NCBI GenBank assembly: GCA_029204225.1
Contig: CM055100.1
Span: 62,689,141 to 62,753,140, forward strand
Reading direction: 5' to 3'
DNA from: Diphasiastrum complanatum
Lineage: Eukaryota; Streptophyta; Lycopodiopsida; Lycopodiales; Lycopodiaceae
DNA: 64,000 bases
The stretch's first letter is position 1; each line of letters starts with the position of its first letter. The position numbers and the translations under genes were made by a program. Positions 34,721 to 49,839 of the stretch are shown in pieces. The notes under the pieces are model-generated. The model had not been told where the DNA came from. It was given only the letters and a program-made list of their open reading frames with translations, and searched no databases.

Positions 34721-37380
34721 TCCTTTTTCTCATTAACAAACACATTTCTCTATCTTTATTTCCAAAAGAACAGTTCTTTTACTAAACTTTCAGCTCACTG
34801 CTGTGCTGATCATTACTTTCCAACCCAACAACCAGTTTGCATCAATGCAGCCCAACAACCCACGGATTATCTTCTAGCAATAATCCTCCTCCTCCTTTTA
34901 TTTGCGAATATATACACGTATATAAGTGTATGTGTATGTTTTATATATGAATGTGTCTAGGGAAAGGAGATCCAAACATTCAGGAGGTAATTATAGTGGG
35001 TTTGTAAAGCTGCCGGGTTTCGAGCTGGAGACCTTTCTATTTCAGACTTTTGTCTTTACCAACACGCCACCTGTTGGCAACGCAATCGAGACGTCTTTTT
35101 GCTGTCTTCCCTAGGGCTAGGGACAGCTACCCAACACGGCTCTTGAAAGGCATTGAAGCGTGTCTGGTGATCCTACCTCTCAGAATGACGGGCAAAGTAT
35201 GGGCTAGTATAGGGAGGGCACTCTATTGATGATATGATGACCCCAAGCCAAGCCAAAAAGTGTTGGGCTCAGCCTAGTCAACTTTTGCCAAATGGAATAT
35301 GTCGATTGGATTAAGATATTGAAGTCCAACCGACATTTGTACCTAACTAGGACAAAAATGTAAGATTTTATTTATGAGGAAATAAAAATTTGATACAGGT
35401 GTCCCAAGACGAGATTTTCAACTTTTTTTCTAGTGTGTCACCTAACACCTATTATAGCAAATCACCCAATTTTAGCCCAAAGAGGGCTTTTAGTTGCCAA
35501 GGGCCCCCATGCACCAACCAGCATTGAAAGAAAATTTTGTATCTCATTTCTTTTGCCCTCTCTTTCTTTTAGCCATCATATCAATCTCCTTTGTATCTCC
35601 TTTCTTTTGCCCTCCCTTTCTTTTCGCCATCATATCAATCTCTTATCTTCCTCCATCACTTGCAATCTCACCTCTTCCTACTACCTACCATTATTAAAAT
35701 ATTCTATAGGTAGCCATAAAAAAGTGGCCTTAAAAAATGAATGTCAACCATTATTGTGAATCTGCATTTGGTGGAGCCCATGTGACATGTGAAATTCGTA
35801 TACAAAGACCTTTACGAACTTGTGTGTACAAAACCTAAAAGTATATTAGGAAGCCCCAAAGCGGTATGACTTTCAATCCAACCCATGATTCTTTCTCAAA
35901 TCACGAAGCCCTCCAAACTTTTTGTAGTGTAAAGATTGGTATACTTCTTGCCATTTGGCATTATCATTCCATGCACGCTCATCTTTTTGTACGTTGATGG
36001 GTTTTCCTATCATTCATTAATAAAAGCAAGAGTATTTTCCATTAATCGCTTTGTTTGACACTTGTCACTTGTGAATTGATATAAAATTTGATTGTCATTT
36101 TCATAAAGCCCATGAGGTTTGCAAAGCATTATCTCTGAGGCTCCTTAGTGTTTTATGCACTATATAGTGGACTCCAAAATAAAAACAAAAACAGACAATG
36201 TGATCTAAAAGATCATGACTACCTTTGTCGTGCATGTTACAAATCAAATAAACTCAAACTCACCTAGAAAAGACACATTGTCTTTGAAATTATCATCACA
36301 ATAGCTAATTGCTACTACAGTAAAGTAAAAAGGTTTCTATAAAGCTTTTATAATGGAAACACCCATCAACATACAAAGTATGAAACATTGAATGTCAAAG
36401 ACAAAAGGCAAACTTAGTTAATCCAATAATATAAATGAAAAACAACACAAGATGGTTGTGATATTATACCACAAAGGCTCCGCCATAATGGTGAAATTGT
36501 TGGATTGAAGAAGAAAAATTATCTCTAATTTTCTTTCTTTTCTTTGAGGTTTAGGCAAATGCATTTATTAGTTTTTTTTGCTAAAGATGTAAGCATTGAT
36601 GAGTTAAGTTATCGTAATGATTCATTTAGTTTCTTGTTTTTAATGTTTTAAGTTGCAAAAGCTTACACTATCACCGTCACTACTACAAAAGTACTTAAGT
36701 TTTTATAATTGTAGAGCTAAGATTGCATATTGGGATCTAAAAAGACTAAGAATTGTGTATGAAATGATATTGCCAGTAAATAGGTGATATTTATTTGATG
36801 ATAATTTCTTACAATGAGTTTAAAATTTTGATCGCGAAATATGTCCATCATTCTGAAACTTTGAAGTTGGCAAGGATTCAAGAATATTTACGATGAATAC
36901 TAACAATAGTCATGATTAGTCTTTATAATATTTCAGTATTCACAATCGATATTCACAAGTATTCACTACCAATATTCACAATAATCATAATCATTATTCA
37001 CAATAATCATGATCAATATTCTTGATATTCGCTTTTCAATATTTACAATTTTAGATAATCTTTCCCAGCTATCAATCAAGTAGTCTTCAAAATGCATCTC
37101 TGAAAAGTCGATCACTTTTTCATCCAATATATGGAGGACATTTTGTAAAGATCCTACAAAAGAAAACATTATAAAAAATGATAAAAATATATTGTCAAAA
37201 AAATTACCAATATATGTTGTCGCTTGCCACATTTCTTCATTCAAGCATGTGAGCACACAATAAGAAGATTAAGAAACTAAAACATTGCGAAATCAAGCAT
37301 GCATCATCTTTCAAGTCTCCTACTCACATATGTGATTATTATAATCTACATGTTCACAACCGGTGCATGTGTGTGCATGC
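34721..37380. other. Intergenic region upstream of LACS
   Basis: AT-rich sequence without recognised genes. It contains a 54-bp tandem duplication at about 35541-35648 and a short stretch of repeated ATTCACA and AATCAT words near 36940-37025. Confidence 0.5.
35541..35648. repeat. 54-bp tandem duplication
   Basis: TTTCTTTTGCCCTCTCTTTC, then GCCATCATATCAATCTC, occurs at about 35548 and again at 35602 with a few differences. Confidence 0.9.
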
Positions 37381-37389
37381 CCTAATGGC

Positions 37390-37390
<1 letters not shown>

Positions 37391-37440
<50 letters not shown>

Positions 37441-37805
37441 ATGCTTCTGTTTATGAAGTGTGTGTGTGGGTTTAGGGAGTGCGTGTGTGTGTGTGGGTTG
37501 TGGATTAGGATTAGGTTGTAGCTTTAGGCTTTAGGCTTAGGGTGTGTGTGTGCATGTGTGCGTGTGTGTGTGTGTGTGTTTTTACGTGTGTGTGTTTATG
37601 GTGTGTGTGTGTGTCTGCGTGTGTTTGTGGGTGTGCACACTGTGTGTTGTGTGTGTGTTCGTGTGTATGTGTATTTGTGTGTGTGTGTTGTGTTCGTGTG
37701 CGTGCTATGTTCGTGTGTGTGTGTGTGTGTGTGCGTGTGCGTGTGCGTGTGTACTTAGGGTAAGGGTTAGAGTGGGTCTTTAAGGATGTGTGCATGTGTG
37801 TGTGT
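37391..37805. repeat. TG-rich microsatellite cluster
   Basis: A (TG)n run occupies about 37392-37439. Interrupted TG-rich sequence continues to 37805, with a few telomere-like words (GGGTTTAGGGAG, CTTTAGGCTT, GGGTAAGGGTTAG) interspersed. Cys/Val and Thr/His reading frames across it are artefacts of the dinucleotide. Confidence 0.9.
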
Positions 37806-38803
<998 letters not shown>

Positions 38804-38821
38804 AGTAAAAGGTAACGGAAA

Positions 38822-40035
38822 GTGATCCTCTCGCATGAGGTTGATGACGACTTACATGCCCACCGGGATCAGAGACAGTGTCCCACTCATACTCATGTTG
38901 TTGCACGATCTACACGACCGATCGTGAGGAGACCTCATCCTCCTAGAAGACATCAGCGACCATGCCCCTCCCCTCTTCTAGACGATTTACATATTTGGAC
39001 CGACTATGCTACCCAGCTTTACACTATACTCACTGATATGCCAATCTCCATCTCTCCTCGACCTTCAGACTTCACCTTCTTCACCCCTGACTTGGTTCGG
39101 GCAGCAATCAAAAAGCTGAAAACCCACCGCACAAGAGACATTGAAGATCTTGAGTCTGAACTACTGATTCACGCCCCCGATACCCTTGCCCCTACATTAT
39201 CCACTCTCCTTAACCATACTGTTGTTGAAGGCTTCCCATCCTCTTGGTGCACCAACATCGTACATCCTATCCATAAAAACGGTGACACCATGGTACCTGG
39301 TAATTACCGCACTATTATGACTGGACATGTCCTCACGAAAATTTATGGCGTCATCCTCCAGTCTGCAGTTAGCTCAGAAGCAGAGTACAAGAGATTACAT
39401 GCTTTGGGTGAGGCATGGTTCCACGCTCATTATTCCACTACAGATCACATATTCACACTCTGCACCATCATTGAGGAAGCTAGACACAGGAAAGAAAAGG
39501 TTTACAGTTGTTTTGTGGACTTCATGAAAGCCTTTGATTCTGTTCCACGCTCTTTACTTATCCAGAGACTCCAGGACCTAAGTTTCTCTATAGATATTAT
39601 TCTAGTCGTCATGGCTCTCTATGAGAGAGTTTTGGGTTGCTTTCGTCATGGTAGTGGCATTTCTGAGCAGATCTGGAGTACTATTGGGGTTAAGCAGGGA
39701 TGCTCTCTCTCACCAGTTCTCTTTGGATTATATATTGACGAGCTAGAGCAAGTCATCTCTCAGTGTGGTGGGGACGGGTGTCGGCTGGGAGACGTTTTGA
39801 TTGCCATCCTTCTCTATGCGAATGATGTGGTACTAGTCTCTCATACCAGAGAGGGATTACAGAGACAGTTGGACTGTTTACACACTTTTTGTACTCAGTG
39901 GGGTTTAGGGATGAACCTCTCGAAGACCAAAGTTATGGTCTTCAATACCTCTTGGGCCTTCATGCAGCGCCAGGAGCTTACCTTCGATGGACAGTCCCTA
40001 GAGGTGGTTTCTTCGTACACTTACAAGGCTGAATC
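38822..40035 (+). pseudogene. LINE reverse transcriptase
   Basis: A frame open to 40057 carries the RT series: FFTPDLVRAAIKKLKTHR, GFPSSWCTNIVHPIHKNGD, NYRTIM, then motif A FVDFMKAFDSVPR, motif B GVKQGCSLSPVLFGLYIDEL, motif C LLYANDVVLVS and motif D GMNLSKTKVMVF. Target-primed reverse transcription is the family's role. Motif C is YAND, not YADD: one catalytic Asp codon GAT is AAT, so the enzyme should be inactive. After VSSYTY the frame goes wrong at about 40030, and the next peptide (YKARLFDTIVSP) lies in another frame. The usual stretch between them is missing, so a deletion is likely. Confidence 0.88.
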
Positions 40036-41159
40036 GTTACAAGGCCAGACTGTTTGATACCATCGTCAGCCCCTCAGCCTTGTATGTCGCAGAGATATGG
40101 TGTACAGGATTATCATCTTCACACTGGTCCAGCATTTCACACCTACAGACCACCATGTTGGCTCACATGATCCGAGCGAAGCCCTTGGTTCCCCATGAGA
40201 TCATCCTTGCAGAGTTTGCTAACCCCCCTATTCAGATTGAGGCTGCCTTCCAGCTTATCACGTACATCCAGCGAGCTCAGGCACTTCCTGATACCGAGCA
40301 AAGATATACTCAGATTGCACTCATGTCCTCTCATCACCTTCAAACTCAGGGATACCGGCTATCATGGTTCTCTCAGGCATCACACCTCCTCATAGAAGCA
40401 TTTGGTATCATTATCACTTATCTCCCTTTGGGTAAACACCAATACATTAGACGTTTTCTATACAGAGCATATCTCGACCGTACTTGGCGTCACCAGCTGG
40501 GGGTTAAGCTTGACTACTACTGGACCCACTTTCTAGTGCAGGATGCCACTGGTCTTCCAGTTTTACCTCGCTATTTGTCTTCTGGACTATCACACGGTCT
40601 CCGTTTCACTTTGGGACAGTTCAGTGTCTCCTCACATCAATTGGCTATTGAGACAGGCAGATTCCAGGGTACACCACGAGAGGAGAGACTATGCCTGCTG
40701 TGTCCCCTACACGAGATAGAGTCCGAGGAGCATTTCATTTTCAGATGCCCCATATATTATGAGACTAGAGGGAGATATCATTGTTTATTCCGTGACATGC
40801 CTACTACACTTAGAGCACTGATGGGATATGAGGACTCTCGCTATGTTGCACTTATGCTACGAGAGATGGTCTTGTTGCGCCAGGATATGTACCAGGCAGC
40901 TCACCAACCACATCCTAGCTCTGAGGCTCAGATTACGTCTTTCTTCACCAAGAGAAGAACACGGCCGACGACGATGACGACGACATACCACCCCACCAAT
41001 GTCAGAGACAGTGTATCACTCATAGTCATGCAGCAGTTCACACTTCTCGCCTTGTTACGAGAGTGCACAATTTGCACCCTCCTAGACGACGGCCCATACC
41101 TCCCGATACTGCTCGTATTACGTCTTTTTTCAGCAGCAGCAGTATCTGACACTATATGA
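40036..41159 (+). pseudogene. LINE ORF C-terminal part with CCHC motif
   Basis: The continuing frame reads LNRYKARLFDTIVSPSALYV, AEIWCTGL (the conserved LINE thumb region), then about 300 residues ending near 41159. CLLCPLHEIESEEHFIFRC gives C-x2-C-x9-H-x4-C, a zinc-knuckle-like motif often seen after RT in non-L1 LINEs. The reading frame is long and otherwise intact, so the copy is not very old. The part after about residue 300 overlaps the segment duplicated at the element's 5' end. Confidence 0.8.
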
Positions 41160-41331
41160 CACTACTCTACTCTACTCATGGCAGCTACTCTTGCTCCCAC
41201 TTATGGACAGTTGGTAGTTTACAACTATATTACTCATTCTTCTTTTATGCATAGTTTTTTCTTGGAGACGTTTATATACGCTCCCATGGTTTTCACATAC
41301 TTGACATGTACTCCTTTTGGTCTTATATGCC

Positions 41332-43830
<2,499 letters not shown>

Positions 43831-43839
43831 AATAATAGT

Positions 43840-44063
43840 TGGAGTATTCTTTTAGCAAGAATGTCTATGTCTTTTGTTTACTTTTTGGGATGGATTTTGA
43901 GTTGGCTTTTGGGTTGGTTGGGATTTCTATTCTTCTAAGTCTAAATGATTAGGCTAGTTGCATTTTTTAAGTTGGCTTCTCAGTGATTGCACGTAGAATG
44001 GATGTTAGACTTAAGTGTGTCTTAGAAAAGTCCCGACACCCTTTGAGGCGTCGGCGCTACATG
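43840..44063 (+). mobile_element. Probable 3' part of an LTR before a primer binding site
   Basis: The sequence ending GCGTCGGCGCTACA lies directly before a tRNA-iMet-type primer binding site, so it should be the right end of a 5' LTR. Its left end is not visible. CCCGACACCCTTTGAGGCG resembles the end of Copia-type LTRs. Confidence 0.4.
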
Positions 44064-44079
44064 TGGTATTAGAGCCAAC
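44064..44079 (+). other. Retrotransposon primer binding site (tRNA-iMet type)
   Basis: TGGTATTAGAGCCAAC matches, with one C-to-T change, TGGTATCAGAGC, the complement of the plant initiator tRNA-Met 3' end used as primer by many Copia and gypsy elements. Confidence 0.65.
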
Positions 44080-44779
44080 TAGTTGGTCAGCTATGCAAGT
44101 CTCATAGGGATGGTCATTGTTTGCGGGGAACTTGATGTGACAAGGTGTTGCCCTCTAAGTGTAAGCATTGTTAGTTTTCGTGGTTCGGGCCTAACATTGT
44201 TTGCACGTAGGGCACATGAGGTAAAGTGTTGCCTAGGTAGGTGAAGACACAGTCTATGCCTTTTGAAGTGCGGGGTGACACATTTGAATTGTACGAGATA
44301 ACTATTGATATAGATATGTTGCTCGAATCCAGGTATAAAAATCATAGGTGATTAGCTGCCAATGTGAGATAGCTGTCTATAGTTCAACTATAAGGGTTCC
44401 TGACCAGAATGTTGGGGCGTTATTGAAGCAATGTATTGCTTGACAATAGCATGGATGGTTGGATGGATGTTTCTCGTGGGCTAATTCTGTGATAGATTTG
44501 TGTGGGTGCAACTAGGCAAAGATCCTACGTCCAGCCTCAAGGGCAAGTCTAGCTTGATTAAACCATGTAAATTTGTACATAGGTGTTGGAAAAATGCGAT
44601 GGAGTTGAGTCCATGGATCGGATAGACAGGTCGAACAGATCGGAACGATCCTACTACTCCACGAAGGTAGTGGTCGATTGATTCCCTCAGTGCGTGCACT
44701 ACTACAACAGTAGGCGAACACAAAATAGAGTTTGATTGCGGAAGTAGAAGAGCCGATAGTCAAATAAATCAATTAGAGA
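44080..44779. other. Untranslated retroelement-like leader, nothing coding
   Basis: It follows the primer binding site and should be leader sequence, but no gag frame is readable. Confidence 0.35.
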
Positions 44780-45571
44780 GTCAGACAAAAAGCGTAAAGC
44801 CTATAACATTGACAAAATCTGAACGCAAAACCAAACAATAATTTATTCAGATTGAATGTATAGAAATACAAGTCAGATGATACTAGTGAGCACAAGTCAA
44901 TAGCGGGCGAAATCGCATGCTCACAAAGCTAACTATGATATGTAACAACTAGAGGCTTATTTTGACAATCAGTCTAAAAGAAAAAAATCAATGCTTGAAA
45001 GCATCTACTATGTCTGTCTCTAATAAGCTGTCATCTCAGCATCTATGGGCACGAGCACTCAAGCGTATATGGAATCAGCTTATCCATTGGCATTTGATAC
45101 ATAATTAATTGATTACAATGATCAACTATATACAATTTACATTTGTGCAGATCTATGTACAAGAAGATAGCATGTTGCTGTTGTGCCATCTTGAGTAGAT
45201 CATGGTTGTTGCTGTCATTATCCAAGTAGTTGCCCAGTATAGGAGGTGGGCGTGAGAAGGCTTTGACTATTCGGAGTCGCAAGCGTGTCACTACCGTTAA
45301 TTAGGATAGTCTTTTGATAGTTCCCAACGATAGTCGGTTGAGTCGATAAGTCGGACTCCCTAATAAGTTGGCCAGATCGGATTTTCCCCCGATAAGTCGG
45401 CCAACTCAGACAAGTCGAGTGACTTCGACAAGTCGGACTGCCATTCTCTTGCCTGTCTTCGATAATAGAGTATTTATGCAGAGTGTGCGACAATGTGTGT
45501 AAAACTGCAGCAATATGAATGGAACTAGATTAACATGAGATTTAGGAGAGTAGAGGAATAAATCCAACACA
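44780..45571 (-). mobile_element. Ty1/Copia 3' LTR, minus strand (inner end uncertain)
   Basis: On the minus strand a purine run (AAGGAGGGA, 45580-45572) is followed by TGTGTTGGATTTATTCC, a typical Copia LTR start. TGCATAAATACTC about 100 bp in could be its TATA box. Repeated GACTTGTC/GACTTATCG words follow near 45290-45430. The right end of the LTR is not resolved. Confidence 0.6.
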
Positions 45572-45578
45572 TCCCTCC

Positions 45579-45845
45579 TTAATCTGGATCCGTGAATGCC
45601 TTGATCTTTAGACTGAGAAATGCACAAAATTTGTTGTGTACATCAATGCTTAAAGCCTTGCTAAACACATATGCGATCATGTTTTGCGTCCGGCAATACG
45701 CTAAGCTTATCTCTCTGTCGAGAATCTTACTCCTTACATAGTGATATCGAATCTCAATGTGCTTACTCTTAGAGTGAAATCTAGGGTTGACTAATAAGAC
45801 AATGGCACTCTGATTATCACAAAACATAACTCCTGATTCAGATTA
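45579..45845 (-). pseudogene. Ty1/Copia RNase H C-terminal fragment
   Basis: The minus-strand frame reads SESGVMFCDNQSAIVLLVNP, FHSKSKHIEIRYHYVRSKI, then REISLAYCRTQNMIAYVFSK and AL. This is the end of Copia RNase H (CDNQSA, KHI.I.YH..RE, D..TKAL), which removes RNA from the hybrid. It lies directly upstream of the purine tract and LTR on the same strand. The conserved D before the FTK motif is Y-V (AYVFSK), so decay has begun. Upstream RT is absent; unrelated sequence begins near 45848. Confidence 0.85.
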
Positions 45846-45847
45846 AT

Positions 45848-46360
45848 ATTTGACAGTGTTTGCGAGGAAAAAGACCCATTTTCAAACTATTTTTGATGAA
45901 AAATCGTCGCCGCGCGCTATTACGCTGATGCGGAGCTGTTAAAAAACGACGCGTAAATGGCCCATAATGGCCAGTTGCACTGCTATCAAAATACTGTTTA
46001 TTTGTTAATTTACGTTGTATGAAAATTTCATTTATGCAGCCTATGCCCCTAGTTTCCGGGTTTGTCGGGACTAGGAGCTGCCAAGTATTTTCATAATACA
46101 GTACTAGTAATTGAAAATTTGGCCGTGAGCCCATAAAAACTGAAACCGTAAACAGGACCCAACTTGGCTTTGAAATTGCAAGTTGAGGCTAAGTTAGGTG
46201 CTAAAAAACGAATTTGGACCAGTGCCCTATTTTTAAGGTCAGTTTTTGAAAAGTCATAAGGAGGTGCCCCATTTCTTGAAGGGGTGCACCTCGAGCCCAT
46301 TGAGCCCCTACGTATAGGGAGGGGTGTGGGACAACATTTCCATTATCATTGTCAACTTCT

Positions 46361-46362
<2 letters not shown>
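45848..46362. other. Unrecognised segment
   Basis: Contains CpG-rich words (CGTCGCCGCGCGCTATTACG) and a short palindrome TGGCCCATAATGGCCA. It resembles retroelement leader or LTR sequence in composition, but no boundary is visible. Confidence 0.3.

Positions 46363-46402
<40 letters not shown>
46363..46402. repeat. (GA)n microsatellite
   Basis: About 20 uninterrupted GA units. Confidence 0.95.
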
Positions 46403-46404
<2 letters not shown>

Positions 46405-47255
46405 TTGTGTGGAGAAGCTTGGGGAGAAAGGGAAGGAGTAGAAGTTGTTTTGCTTGGTTCCTCCCATCTCTTTCACTTCCAATTTGTGTTCAATCCCACA
46501 GAGACAAGGAGGAGAAAAGGAAAAAAGGCTGATCTGCCTAGTGCCTTCCACTTTAATTTCTTTGTTAGATCTTTGCTGCAAATTGCAAACTGCTTATACT
46601 TCATTGCTATTGCTCTGTTTCTCAGCCTTTAGAATTGTGTTTATTTCTTGGAACATTGTTTATTGAATCAGATTTGGCATTGACTGCTTTTGCAGTCTCT
46701 CTAATCTTTTGATTGCTGGCCCTAGTATTAACAGATTTACTTCTTGTCAATTAGCCTCTAACTCCGTGGTTGCAGGTTATAAAAAGGTGTTAATGGAGGG
46801 AATGAGAGGAAGTACAGTTAATTGATCTGTACTTAGTGCCTCCCACATCAAACCCTGTCAATGTTTTCACTGCTATTGATTTGTAATAATCTGTAGCATT
46901 GTGTTGCAGCAGATCTTATGTGCATTTACTACTGTGTGGATTTACTGCCATGTTTATGCATTGTATTGATTGAATGAACTCTTCTTTATGTGGTGGTGTC
47001 TTAAAATTGTGTGAAGAATCATCTTTTCTATTTGAAGACAATAGTTAGAGGCTGTTGACAGAATTTGGAAGTCATTTACAGTGTTCGTGAGTTTTTTGAG
47101 GGTGTTTGTGAAAACATCTATTGAAGTGTTGATAATCATCAGCACATAAACTGATGTTTGAAAAGTGTTGTCTCAGCGTTGGAAGACAAGTGTTGTAGGA
47201 GGTGTTTGAGATAGCCGTAAGAAGCATCCATTTGAAACACGTTGGTTCAGAGTCT
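46403..47255. other. Spacer, nothing recognised
   Basis: AT-rich, no recognisable features. Confidence 0.4.
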
Positions 47256-47865
47256 GGAAAGCGCTGGATCTGGCATCCCGTTCTCTGCCTGGCCACGTTC
47301 CCCACTATTCTGATCTGTGCTCCGCTCCCTACCTCCCTGTCTGTGCCCAGCCTCTGCCTGTGGCCCGTTGATCCACCCTCTTCGCAGCCCTACCTGCGAT
47401 CTCTTCCATTCCATGCTTGCCTGTCCGCTCCCTGCCCATAGACCTGCTGTGGGAATGCTCCCTCACCTAACCGCGACCCTGCTCCAGCGGGGCTTCATCT
47501 CCTCTCGCTACCTTGCTTCCTTCTCTCCCTGTCTGCGGGATTGAAAGGGTCGCTTCCCTACCTGAAACACTCCCCTCTTGCTACCTGTGGATCTGCCAAC
47601 GGCTCGCTCTCCCTGACCTGCGAGTTCACCCTGGCCTGTTGTGGCCCGCTTCCTCCATCCTGTGATCTGCCTAAGGCTCCCCACCCTGCTTTCTTACGAT
47701 TTGCTACCCACGATCCCTGCCTGTGTGCCTGGCCCTTCGCTGCCCTGCTCACAGTTCCTAGTGTCTGCGGCCCTTCCCAACCTGCAGCTGTAGCAAACGC
47801 TCGCGGCCAGACCCTCGCTGCCTGGCCACGCCATCTCTCCATCGTGATCCATTTTATTTTTGACT
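47256..47865. repeat. GC/CT-rich low-complexity block
   Basis: A sharp-edged, pyrimidine-rich block of about 600 bp made of diverged variants of CCTGCCTGTGGCCC, CTCCCTACCTG and CCCTGCCTGT. Several frames on both strands stay open, but codon periodicity or a protein motif is not evident. It may be an eroded minisatellite or retroelement leader. Confidence 0.5.
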
Positions 47866-48792
47866 GAAGGAAATAAAGGACACCAGACCCACATCGCAGG
47901 TCTGACCCATTGTTTTCCGAAATCTGTGTATTTTTGGTTTAGACTCTAGGGTGGGACGTTGTTAAATGCTTATTTGTTGCAGCATGATGAGCGATGGATT
48001 TTTGTGTGAAAGAAACTAAACTGCATTATTACCTTCTTTAGGAAGACCCGTGTCATCAAGCTATAACCATTGAGGCCTATTGAAGGTTTTGTGTGAAATG
48101 TTAGCAATGGTTTCACAGATCTACCTTGCTATTCAAACATCCGTCAAGCTGCATAGCCTTTTAATGAAAGAACCCTAGCAAGTGATTTGCTTATCATCAC
48201 CTAAGTTGTTTGACTGTTGAGCCTATGAGCCCATGATAATAACTGTCCACTTGTTTGTTGAGCATTGACCATCGTTGCTCAGACAAACTACAATTCAAGA
48301 TTAATCTCTTAAGTCATACCCCACTGGCAACCCTTTTCTTGGTTGATCATCGTTGTCCGAATTATGGCTAATCAAAATCTAACCCTATTATACCTCACTC
48401 GTTAAGTGAATCTTAGCTTATACACGAGTTATGCTTGTACGTCTCATCGGCATCTCAAAAGCCAGAGCTTACACGCGTGATCTCTTGTCCATTTCAGAGT
48501 TCCTTAGGCTATCTGAAAATTGTCGGTAGACCGTTAAGAATTTGCCTTGCCGATTGCCATTGAAAGTGTTGAAGGAGAACTTCATGGTGTTAAATCTCAT
48601 GATTGGCTGAAGATGCTTGAGTACAATTTCCAATGTGTGTTTGTGGTTGTCTAACTGATCAAATTCGCAATACCATTTACAAATTAGCATCCATTGTCAG
48701 GTACTTACATTTCTTTCACTCACGTTTTATGCTATTGCATATTTATTTTACCTACGAATTCGATAAAGTCATATGATGATCATATACTAAAA
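47866..48792. other. Spacer, nothing recognised
   Basis: No gene is recognised. If the CACTA relic that follows was once complete, its main transposase domain should have been here, but no TNP2-type motif is readable. Confidence 0.35.
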
Positions 48793-49689
48793 TATGGTGT
48801 AGATGGATGTGTGACAAAGAGATTTGTGAGATAGATGTGGAGAAAAAACATGAAGATATAGTGGAGTCTGTATGTATGCTTGAGAGAGATTTTCCAACCT
48901 CTATCTTGGACATACAAGTGCATCTGTTTGTGCACTTGGTCCAAGAAATTGGTAAGGCCAGTCCTGTGCACTCAAGGTACAAAATACATATTTTGGTTTT
49001 TGTGGCTTCAATATATTTAGCATCATCTTTTTTTTTTATGTCATTTATCATGTAATAAATGTTTATAGGTGGATGTTTTTTTTGGAGAGATTCATGAAAG
49101 TTTTGAAAGATTTTGTGCATCAAAAGGCAAGACCAGAGGGAAGTATGGCCAAGGGGTGGTTAGCGCAAGAATCTCTTATTTATGTCACTGAATTTTTGCT
49201 TCAAATACATCTGTCTACAAGATGTGATTGGAAGGTTTGTTTATTGTTTATTGTTTTTTTGTAAAATACAAGCTTGTATAATGATTGATTATTGTCTTAA
49301 TTATAATTAATATGTGGCAGTATCGAAAACATAGTTCAATGTGGGCATATGGTCGTCATCATCGCGTTGAACGAGTTGATATGAAACGACAAACTTATGA
49401 TTGTGGTGTTATGACATCTTTCAATCAAGAAAGTCGGAGTAGTGCATGAGACCAAAGTCCAATCTCTGGAGAGCTTGACTATGTAGGAACTATTCAAGAT
49501 ATATATGAAGTGTGTCTTGGTGAACATGGAAAATACTTTTTGTTTGATGTGAAATGGTTCAAAATCAATTATCAAGGGTCAAATGCAACCGTGAAAAGAG
49601 ATCGTAGTGGATTTTTTGCTATCGATTCAACCAAGACATTAAGCATGGATTATTCAGACACATTGGTGTTGCCTCGTCATTGTGAACAG
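48793..49689 (+). pseudogene. CACTA (En/Spm) transposon protein relic, DUF4218 and DUF4216, 3 exons
   Basis: Exon A (about 48793-48976) reads VESVCMLERDFPTSILDIQV, HLFVHLVQEIG, ASPVHS. After GT at 48977, exon B (49069-49234) continues RWMFFLERFMKVLKDFVHQK, ARPEGSMAKGWLAQESLIYV. Exon C (49321-49689) has YDCGVMTSF, LDYVGTIQDIYEVCLG, YFLFDVKWFKI and SGFFAIDSTKTL. Both junctions keep frame and have GT-AG borders. These are the DUF4218 (PxxFFDVMxHLxxHL, RWMYPFERY, ARPEGSIAE) and DUF4216 (YYGxLxEIxEL, VLFKCDWFD) domains found beside TNP2-type CACTA transposase. A TGA at about 49447 interrupts exon C. The catalytic transposase was not found upstream, so the element is incomplete. Confidence 0.8.
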
Positions 49690-49839
49690 GTGTGTCACAT
49701 GACATTCGGTTTTCCTCAATCATAATCAGTAACATACACTATTTCACTACAATTAACTATTCATGTGGACCTTAGTTCCATGTTGGAACAAATTTTTTAA
49801 CTTAACATTGTTAAATGTGCAGGTATTTTTTCAAAATTT

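Noticed and set aside
35010-35075. Possible tRNA-like box B (GGTTTCGAGCTGG)
   Set aside because: No matching box A or cloverleaf could be built around it.
37511-37795. Thr/His- and Cys/Val-rich frames on both strands
   Set aside because: Produced by TG repeat sequence, not by coding.
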